64,000 nt of DNA. It comes from Adiantum capillus-veneris. Lineage: Eukaryota > Streptophyta > Polypodiopsida > Polypodiales > Pteridaceae. The position numbers and the translations under genes were made by a program. Shown piece after piece: positions 56,910-64,000 of the stretch (the stretch's first letter is position 1; each line of letters begins with the position of its first letter). The notes beneath the pieces are model-generated. The model saw only the letters and a program-made list of their open reading frames with translations, was not told the origin of the DNA and did no database searches. The DNA is taken from the NCBI GenBank assembly GCA_014529385.2, contig CM043944.1, positions 52,821,268 to 52,885,267 of the forward strand. The letters are read 5' to 3'.

Positions 56910-57152
56910 CTTGAAGCACTAAGACAAAATAGCTGCAATCTGCAAAAACCTGCAAATCTGCTGAACCTGCTATCGTGGTTCCTGTAACGCTTTCTACACT
57001 CAACGAGTGTCCACAATCAAGCGTTTCACAACCACTGTACTTGTACAGTAAATCTCTGTATACTGCACTTTGGAAACCTGTTCAGAAACTTGTGAATTGC
57101 GAACGAAGGGATTGTGATGCTCTTGCTCTCTTAGCCTCTCTTGCCTGCACCA

Positions 57153-57165
57153 GGCTCTGATACCA
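57153..57165 (-). promoter_or_regulatory. Element F primer-binding site (initiator tRNA-Met type)
   Basis: TGGTATCAGAGCC directly abuts the 5' LTR end, the usual copia site. Confidence 0.95.
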
Positions 57166-57487
57166 TGTAAAGAATGAGGATGCAAGAGAGCTACACAAGA
57201 CAAGAACAAAGCACACAGAGATGGAAAGCTTCTTCTTCTTCTTCACAGAAAAGAGAGTACAAAATGACTAAGTGCTAAAGCTGAAAAGTAGCACATATGT
57301 ACATGCGGTCACTAAGTGTGAACTCGCTAGAAGCGTACTAGGCTGGCACTATAAGTGTAGTCCAGCTGTAGAATCACTGGCAGAGATCCTCCGTGTCGGT
57401 CACCTAACGCGCCAGTGAGTAAATGCAGTAAGCGGCCAAGACCCGTAGTGGATGCCAGCTCAAGGTGTAGAGCTCGACATCTCAACA
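57166..57487 (-). repeat. Element F 5' LTR (322 bp)
   Basis: Same ends and length as the 3' LTR. It lies next to the primer-binding site and is therefore the 5' copy. Confidence 0.97.
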
Positions 57488-57492
57488 CTTTT

Positions 57493-58910
57493 TTGGGCAT
57501 AAGAACATTCACGCTTTGTGTGATTGGATTGAAGTACAATTTTTATTAAAGAATGGGATTCATTAGTTAACTATTCTCAAACTGTCTTTGTTTTGTTGGC
57601 GCTTCTCAAGAAAAAATACCATGCTTCGATTACGAAAGTTAAAAAAAGGGCTTCATTTCACTGTAGAAAGTTTACATTTTTTACTTTGCTTGGTGCTTGT
57701 TTTGAGAAGGCTCAAATTTCTCCATAAGCACATATATTATGTATATGTGCATATACTTGAGCTTGAACTAAAAGAGAACATCATCATTTATTAGTGTGTA
57801 CTAACTCCCATGGACCTTGAATTTGTATTGGGGCAAACACACAAGATACACCCTATAGTGTAGTGAACCTGTGGAAAAGTAAAGTGGTCTAGAGAGGTGT
57901 GCATTGAAGGAGTCATCTCTTATGTATGAGCTGCAAAATTACCTTTCTCCACCCTTTAAAGCCTTTTTTGAATCCCCTCTTTCTATAGATGTATGCTTTG
58001 TGGTCCATATCGTGACAGATGTTCAAACTCAAAGTTAGGACTCTTCGAAACTTATGCACTTCTTTTTTTTTTTGTATCATATGAGTGATGCATGATTTTT
58101 TAGTTAGCTTTTTTGTGTCGTTCGAAAAGGATCCAAATTTAAATTCAAAAACCTCACAAAAATGGGTTTCATTGCAAAAGCTCAACATCACAAGCTTGCA
58201 AAAAAAACACACTACCGTACGGCCCCCTCATTGCCCGATTTTGGCAAAAGTTGACCAGCGATGCCCCCAGTTGCCAAGAGTTTTTTGGTGGCTATTCCAT
58301 GCATGCGTTGTGAAAATGATGTTTTATGGACAATATGAACAAAAAAAACATAAAGTACAGAATGTTAGCAAAATACATTACAAAATACAAAACTATTCTT
58401 TATTGCTTTGGGAAGTACATCATGGCTTATTAGTTTTTTTTTCAAAATACATCCGTGGATATGGGACAAATGGTTGACCTAATGCCAAGGGTTTTTACAA
58501 TTTCTTTTGGGTTTGTCACCTCTTGACCTACGCTTATGGCATAGTGGGAGAGGACTGACCCAAGATGCTTGCTTGTAAAGGCATACAAGGCCACCTCTTG
58601 GTCCACCAACATACATTTGTTATCATTAAGGGTGAGGGAATCTTCAACGAGGATGGCACTTAATGCTTTGTACTTGAGCAGGTCCGCACGACCATGCTTG
58701 GAGAACTTTGTGTGAGAAACTCAATGAATGGATGGTTCCAAGTGTCTCAAGTAGTGCCACAAGGAGCTAACCCTACCCATGGGCACATTGCGAGAACATC
58801 CGGTTCACATTGTGAACTTATCAACATAGTATGTTGTCTGCATAACATTTTAAAGTTTAACACTTGTTGTAAGGAAACACAGACAATTGTTTAGATTAAA
58901 AGATGTTTAG
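57493..58910. other. No recognisable gene
   Basis: AT-rich, with short frames only. It is bounded by element F and the truncated end of element G. Confidence 0.5.
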
Positions 58911-60070
58911 GGAGGTATGTCCCCTACATGAGCAATGGGGTGAGCTGTGTCATCTCCTGTCTGCACATAGCATGACACATCTGGTTTGCGCATATCTCTA
59001 AACCACTCTCCACGAGACGTCATGTGATTAGAGGCACCTGAATCCACATACCAAACATCATCTTGGGTGGAATTCTCTGCAGTCATTGTATTCATTACAT
59101 GCTGCATAACAAACATGCGCTCGTTTTTGTTGTCATCTGCATCTCTGCTAGTAGATGCATAGTTGCCATGTTCTCTGTTTCCACTTGCTTTTCCCTTTGG
59201 ACAATCACGTGACATGTGACCTCTTTCACCACAAGTCCAACATTCTCTGCTATCTCGAGTATGTTGCTGCCTGCTTGATCCTGCACCACGACTTCTTTGA
59301 CTCCCCCTGCCTTGAGACTGGTTTCCCCTGCCACCTGTATTGTTTTGATTTGATTGACCTTCCAGAAATTGGCCCCTGCAACCCCTTGGGCCTCGACCAC
59401 GACCTCTACCTCTACCTTTGTTGGAGTTAGAATAGAAGGCCTGTTCAAAATTATTTCTGCCATGAGAAGAAGATGTGTCAAGGTTCTTCTCCTCAAGCAT
59501 AAGCATAGAAATCAAATCTTGGAACACGGGGATGTCGTCTCTTGTATTCATGGAAGACCTGAAATGTACATACTCATCTTCTAGACCATCCAAGCATGCA
59601 CGGACAATGTCATCGTCTTCCACTGAGACTTTAATAGATCCAAGAGCCTCAATGATACTCTTAATCTTCAAGGCATAATCATTGATTGAGAGGTTGTTCC
59701 TCTTAACCTGATTTAGCTCCGACTTTAGTTGAAGCTTCCTGGCCTTGGTGTTCACCTCGAACACTCTGCCTAGGTTTTTCCATGCAATTGCGGAGGTTTT
59801 AGCATCCTGTAGATAGCCCATCATGCCATCTGTGATGCTCATAGAAAGCCAATACATCACTTTGCTCTGGCCTTGTTGCCAGTCCCTCAAAGCTTTCCTT
59901 TGTTCTGCTGTAGCATTTGCCTCGGGAATCTCTGGTTCCTTTTCATTGTCTCCTTCTACATAGTCCCAATAACCTTTTCCTTTTAGGAAATTAGTTATTC
60001 TGAACTTCCATGTAGGGTAGTTATTTTTCTCAAGCTTCTCAGTAACAATCTGACTGAAACTGTCAGACAT
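58907..60070 (-). CDS. Element G gag with zinc knuckle and start of protease (truncated)
   Basis: A single uninterrupted frame of 387 codons from the ATG at 60070 (MSDSFSQIVTEKLEKNNYP) runs through the Gly/Arg-rich segment, the knuckle CWTCGERGHMSRDC and the protease active site WYVDSGASNHMTS, ending at VGDIPP where the element is cut. It shows the undisrupted gag-protease frame that F has lost by one base. Without integrase and polymerase it can only act, if at all, as a gag source. Confidence 0.9.
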   Translation of the reverse strand: MSDSFSQIVTEKLEKNNYPTWKFRITNFLKGKGYWDYVEGDNEKEPEIPEANATAEQRKALRDWQQGQSKVMYWLSMSITDGMMGYLQDAKTSAIAWKNLGRVFEVNTKARKLQLKSELNQVKRNNLSINDYALKIKSIIEALGSIKVSVEDDDIVRACLDGLEDEYVHFRSSMNTRDDIPVFQDLISMLMLEEKNLDTSSSHGRNNFEQAFYSNSNKGRGRGRGRGPRGCRGQFLEGQSNQNNTGGRGNQSQGRGSQRSRGAGSSRQQHTRDSRECWTCGERGHMSRDCPKGKASGNREHGNYASTSRDADDNKNERMFVMQHVMNTMTAENSTQDDVWYVDSGASNHMTSRGEWFRDMRKPDVSCYVQTGDDTAHPIAHVGDIPP

Positions 60071-60372
60071 CTTGAAGCACTAAGACAAAATAGCTGCAAT
60101 TTGCAAAAACCTGCAAATCTGCTGAACCTGCTATCGTGGTACCTGTAACGCTTTCTACACTCAACGAGTGTCCACAATCAAGCGTACATACAACCACTAT
60201 ACTTGTATAGTAAATCTCTGTGTATTGCACTTTTGGAGACCTGTTTAGAAACTTGTACGAAAAACCCCTAAAAAAAAATTTCGCTGCGTAGGGCGCCTTC
60301 GGCATCTGGTCGTGGATTGCGAACGAAGGGATTGTGATGCTCTTGCTCTCTTAGCCTCTCTTGCCTGCGCCA

Positions 60373-60385
60373 GGCTCTAATACCA
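60373..60385 (-). promoter_or_regulatory. Element G primer-binding site
   Basis: TGGTATTAGAGCC, one mismatch from the F site, abuts the LTR. Confidence 0.85.
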
Positions 60386-60707
60386 TGTAAAGAATGAGGA
60401 TGCAAGAGAGCTACACAAGACAAGCACAAAGCACAAAGAGATGGAAAGCTTCTTCTTCTTCTTCACAGAAAAGAGAGTACAAAATGACTTAGTGCTAAAA
60501 CTGAAAAGTAGCACATATGTACATGCGGTCACTAAATGTGAACTCGCTAGAAGCGTACTAGGCTGGCACTATAAGTGTAGTCCAGCTGTAGAATCACTGG
60601 CAGAGATCCTCCGTGTCGGTCACCTAACGCGCCAATGAGTAAATGTCGTAAGCGGCCAAGACCCGTAGTGGATGCCAGCTCAAGATGTAGAGCTCGACAT
60701 CTCAACA
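60386..60707 (-). repeat. Element G 5' LTR (322 bp)
   Basis: Same start, end and length as the F LTRs with several substitutions. Confidence 0.95.
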
Positions 60708-60967
60708 AAATACACCAAGGTTGAAGGCATTCATGTTTCAAATCAATGAAATTGCACATTTTAATCAAAATATTGAGCAAATTGAAAACGATCAAATATG
60801 CTCAGAGATAAGATTTAAAACACCATATTCATTAATGGGAGCAAAATTCACATCAGGTACAATTTTTAACAAAAATTTATTGTGGAAACGTATGTTCTCA
60901 CACAAAGAGCTCTTCTCTTTTTTGGACCGAACAACCTTGTTGTTGATTACAAAGAGGTATTGCTTGG
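60708..60967. other. Spacer, no recognisable gene
   Basis: AT-rich spacer of 260 bp between the G and D LTRs. Confidence 0.5.
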
Positions 60968-61199
60968 TGTTACCTTGCATATGTGGTAGTGATGTGTGTG
61001 AACACACTTAGGGCTGCCCCAGGGCATTCTTTTCCTCACTAGGAGGTTTTTTCCCCCTGTGCATTGTTTATATGCCCATCATTCTAGGGCTAACTCATGT
61101 TTCATTTCACACTAAGTAATACTACTCTTTGTTGTGTGCCTTGAGATTCCTTCATCTTCTCCAAGCTGTGTGTGCTTCCCTGCAACCCTATTTCCAACA
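60968..61199 (+). repeat. Element D 5' LTR (232 bp)
   Basis: It starts TGTTACCTTGC and ends TTCCAACA (TGTT...AACA) and aligns with 27610-27837. Confidence 0.88.
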
Positions 61200-61201
61200 A
61201 T

Positions 61202-61212
61202 TAGTATGAGAG
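61202..61212 (+). promoter_or_regulatory. Element D degenerate primer-binding site
   Basis: TAGTATGAGAG resembles TGGTATCAGAG with two mismatches and lies just after the LTR. Confidence 0.6.
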
Positions 61213-61518
61213 AAGGTCGCATCCTCCCGGACTTAGTCATCAGCCTTGTCAGCACATGCCTGTTCACTTTCTTAAATTCTAGCAAGCTTTGGTGAGGGTC
61301 AACAACTCAACAAATACTTCAAGCTCATTTTGGTCTCTGTTTCCACTACAAGCAATACTTGATAGGCAGTTTTGTCATTTTGTGTAGAATTTTTGTTAGT
61401 GTTGTTTTATGCATAACATATCCCTTGCAATCTTTGACGGGTTGTGTTATAGCACTTGTTGGTCTCGCTTTGTTCCCCTCTTTTTGGATAGTTTTTACAT
61501 CAGGCGCAGGCATTCACC

Positions 61519-62109
61519 ATGTCTAACAACAACATAGGTGTGTTCAAATTATTTGCTACTCGGGATAAATTGGATGGGGACAGTTACCTAATGTGGGCTT
61601 ACATGATGCAACATGTTCTTGTGTCAAAGGGTGTTTGGATTGTTGTGCAGGGCATTGATGTACGTCCTGGTTCTGAGGATGCAGGCAATGTTGAGGATGC
61701 TGCAAGTTTTGGTGGCAAGGTTGTTGTTGCCATAACTGTTTTGCCTACAGCTGAGCAAGCTCGTTGGGATGTTAGAGATGCACAAGCTCATGCATTGATT
61801 ATGTTATCCATGAAGCGCACTATTACTCCTCACATTCATTCAGTTAAATCTACAAAATAGGCTTGGTGTATTTTGGATGTTCTTTATGCAAGTCGCAATG
61901 AGGCTAAAATTTCATTGTTGCCTAAAGACCTGGAGTCAAAGATTATGCATGAGGAAGATGAAAAGGACACTTTCCTTATTGGTATCAAGGATATTAATGA
62001 GAAATTATTTATGCAGGCGAAGTCTTTTCTAACAGTTCACTTGTGCAGATTGCTCTTAATGCTTTTCCAGATTTTTACTAGACTTTTGCTAGTACTTGGA
62101 GACTTATGA
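61519..62109 (+). pseudogene. Element D copia gag, broken
   Basis: The ATG at 61519 starts MSNNNIGVFKLFATRDKLDG. The copia gag signature is seen in NYxxW-like SYLMWAYMMQHVL and, after a TAG at 61858 in the same frame, AWCILDVLYASRNEAK. The TAG sits in the run KSTK-TAG-AWCIL, where a codon has turned to stop. The frame then fades near 62109, well before any zinc knuckle, so the protein is truncated. Confidence 0.8.
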
Positions 62110-62267
62110 CCCAAGGAAATTGTCAAGTTTGATGCATTATGCACATTGCTATTTCCAATGTCTCCTTAGTAAAACTTATGTCCAATGTTCTTTGGATTTT
62201 TGAGCATAGGCTTTTGAGAATCTTCTTTGGTGAGCCCATCACTTCCTTCTGGTAGAGGTGTAGCCAA

Positions 62268-63390
62268 TGGTCCTACTTCTTTGCAACAGTTTTGTACTTA
62301 ATCTCTACTTGTACTCCAACTATTCCACCCGAATTTTCTTTGATATGTATAAGTGGCTCGTATCTGTCTAACTCTTCATACATGTTCATTGAGTGCACTT
62401 TAACAATATCAGTTCCACTTTGTAACCTGTATTGCTTGATCTCCTCAATCTCTGATATAGTATCTACATAAGATACCTCTTCAATGATCCTTGTAATCAC
62501 ATCATCTGGTTCAAGCACTTCACATCCCTGCAATTCACTTTGAATACTTGAAACATATTTTTTCTCCCACTTAGGCAAATCATTGAATTTCCTGTAAGAC
62601 ACTGAACCTTCAAATGTTAACCCCAAAAACCCTGAAGAGAAAGTCTCTCTTTGTGACTTTAAACTCCTTGCGTATCTTTGGTAATGAATGATCATGTAAA
62701 TTGTCTTTATTCCTGGCATGGTCAACACATACAGTCATAAATTGAACATCTCCACTACAGATCCTTGCATAGGCTGAGCCATCATCTAGCACCTTTGTTT
62801 CCATCCGTGCAGACGTAATGTTGAGTTGTACCAAAATAAGTGGATAGAAGGAATTCTCCTGTACAAAAAAGTTTTGTTCATCAAAAACATCCCCAATAGT
62901 TACCTTGACCTTTGCACATGCACCATATAAATCGCATGGAATCATGTTGGTAGATCATATCCACCAACCGTGGTCAAAATCAATAGGCCACTTTCCCTTT
63001 TGGTATAAGCCATTTTCCATAAGATTGATTTGTGGACCATCGTCTACAAGTGCTAAGACCACTGGCTCTTCAATGTCACCAACCTTCATGATGGTTTTAG
63101 TTGTCGCTCTTGCCCAACGAGTCCTTGAAAATTGACTCTTGGGTATAATTTCATTGTCTTCCTCGCCATTAAAATGAACATTTCTGACCTCAGGTACAAT
63201 CGAGTTTGAAACCCCATAGGCTTTGACTCTTCATCTTCAAGCTCTTTAAATTCTTCTTCATAATCATCCAAAATTTCTTCGATGTGTCGAATCATTTGGC
63301 TCTTTACTAACTCTGGCTCTTGGTCACTTGGTACTGCCGCTTTCTTTACTGACTCTGGCTCTTGGTCACTTGGTACTACCGCTTTCTTTT
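62268..63390 (-). pseudogene. Fragment H: Ty3/gypsy gag-end and protease relic
   Basis: Minus-strand readings in several frames, in order: a twofold 14-residue repeat (VPSDQEPESVKKAA type), an acidic helix (HIEEILDDYEEEFKELEDEE), a protease active site LALVDDGPQINLM (63036-63047; DDG where DSG or DTG is common), CDLYGACAKVKVTIGDVFD, YPLILVQLNI (in place of the ILGRPW strand), then LDDGSAYARI and VCVDHARNKDN. The order fits the protease and linker before RT of certain Ty3/gypsy elements. A TGA follows GWWI near 62955, and frameshifts separate the three reading frames. RT and integrase are absent. Its right boundary is uncertain. Confidence 0.65.
63301..63387 (-). repeat. 42-bp in-frame tandem duplication
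   Basis: Two copies of a 42-bp unit (ACTCTGGCTCTTGGTCACTT core on plus) encode 14 residues each on the minus strand, in frame with the start of fragment H. Confidence 0.8.
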
Positions 63391-64000
63391 GTTAATATCA
63401 ATGATCTTTTCATGGAACTAGCACTTGGCAAGTCCCAAAATATCACCCAATGTGAGCTTCACTTTACTATTAAGAACGCACTCTTCAAAAACCTTCTTTT
63501 AATCTATAGCCAGTTCAATATCATATTTCAGCTTATAAGAGGGTCGCCCGATCGAGAGTTCTCCCCGATCGAGAGCACCCTCCTCCTTCTCCTACTTCTT
63601 CCCTTGCTCTCCTTGCTTGAAAATCCTCCTTCTTGATCGCCAAAAATCTCTATCCAAATGCAAAAAATTGCGCCCCCTTTGGGTGTGTGAGTCCTCCCTT
63701 CACTCTATTTTCAGACTCCCCTTTTTTCTATTATTAGCTTGAGAGTGCATGTACAAGCACACTTGCTATTCTCAGCTTGAATTAGCTTGCACTTGTGTGA
63801 CTGCCCCCCCCAGAGGGTTGTCACGGCTCCGTGACAACCCATACAGTTTCCCTTCAATAAAAATAAGGCGGCCTTTCTACACCACATGGGAATAGGCCTT
63901 ACAAGGCATGCCACATTATCACCCTACGATGCCACTGTGTGTCATCGTCGATGTCCAGCCCAGTTGTAAACATCATCAAATGCCAAGTGACACCACAAGC
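63391..64000. other. No recognisable gene
   Basis: It includes a short repeat CGATCGAGAG (twice near 63548-63575) and C-rich stretches. No motif-bearing frame. Confidence 0.45.

Larger units (their letters stand above)
52262..57492 (-). mobile_element. Element F: complete Ty1/copia element with CTTTT target duplication
   Basis: The element proper is 52267-57487 (5,221 bp), minus strand, flanked by CTTTT at 52262-52266 and 57488-57492. It has two 322-bp LTRs that differ by one substitution by eye (near 52381 and 57281), a TGGTATCAGAGCC primer-binding site, gag, protease, integrase, RT, RNase H and a polypurine tract. Near-identical LTRs imply recent insertion. Two visible lesions break gag-pol. 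Confidence 0.97.
58911..60707 (-). mobile_element. Element G: truncated copia, sister copy of F
   Basis: It retains the 5' LTR, primer-binding site, gag and the protease start, then breaks off at about 58911 with no 3' LTR. Sequence is very close to F. Relative to F it has about 57 extra bases in the leader at about 60257-60313. Confidence 0.93.
60968..62109 (+). mobile_element. Element D: 5' part of a copia element of the C family
   Basis: A 232-bp LTR, primer-binding site, leader and gag are present; pol is missing and the sequence passes into fragment H. C (24700-27837) supplies the 3' part of the same family, so the two pieces together outline it. Confidence 0.85.

Overview
The window is transposon-dominated nuclear DNA from a land plant. 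It holds long Ty3/gypsy and Ty1/copia elements with plant-type primer-binding sites, a RepHel Helitron, a LINE tail, PPR-gene debris and very abundant GA/CT microsatellites. The style suggests a large, repeat-rich genome, possibly a fern; that taxonomic guess is inference only. I see no clearly intact host gene, no rRNA or tRNA gene and no CRISPR array.

Positions 1-27837 look like four retrotransposons nested inside each other, all cut by the left window edge. The innermost is element A (1-13787, minus strand), a giant Ty3/gypsy element of at least 13.8 kb. It sits in the protease region of chromovirus B1 (13788-19140, plus). B1 abuts the gag of a second copy of the same family, B2 (19141-24699, plus). 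B2 in turn abuts the interior of a decayed copia element C (24700-27837, plus). Element A has unusual architecture: a duplicated integrase H2C2 zinc-binding module, a second retropepsin-like domain after integrase, a possible -1 slippery site between the protease and reverse transcriptase frames, and five copies of a 20-22 bp palindrome in its non-coding parts.

Positions 27838-33500 are mostly featureless, but contain a decayed reading frame whose end aligns to the histone H3 fold and has some CENH3-like traits. Positions 33500-41600 are simple-sequence territory: GA/CT/GT/CA tracts, a composite satellite of a conserved block plus GA tracts, a 5'-truncated LINE, tandem PPR-gene fragments, an unrecognised 209-residue coiled-coil-like reading frame, and a 220-bp pure poly(C) run.

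Positions 41660-47108 carry a nearly complete Helitron Rep-helicase gene broken by one TGA, followed by a plausible three-exon small gene of unknown function. Positions 47200-52260 hold more microsatellites and PPR relics.

Positions 52267-57487 are a complete young copia element F on the minus strand, with a CTTTT target duplication and 322-bp LTRs that differ at about one position by eye. A truncated sister copy G lies at 58911-60707. The 5' part of another copia element D (same family as C) follows at 60968-62109, and a decayed Ty3/gypsy gag-protease fragment H lies at 62268-63390. The last 600 bp show nothing recognisable.
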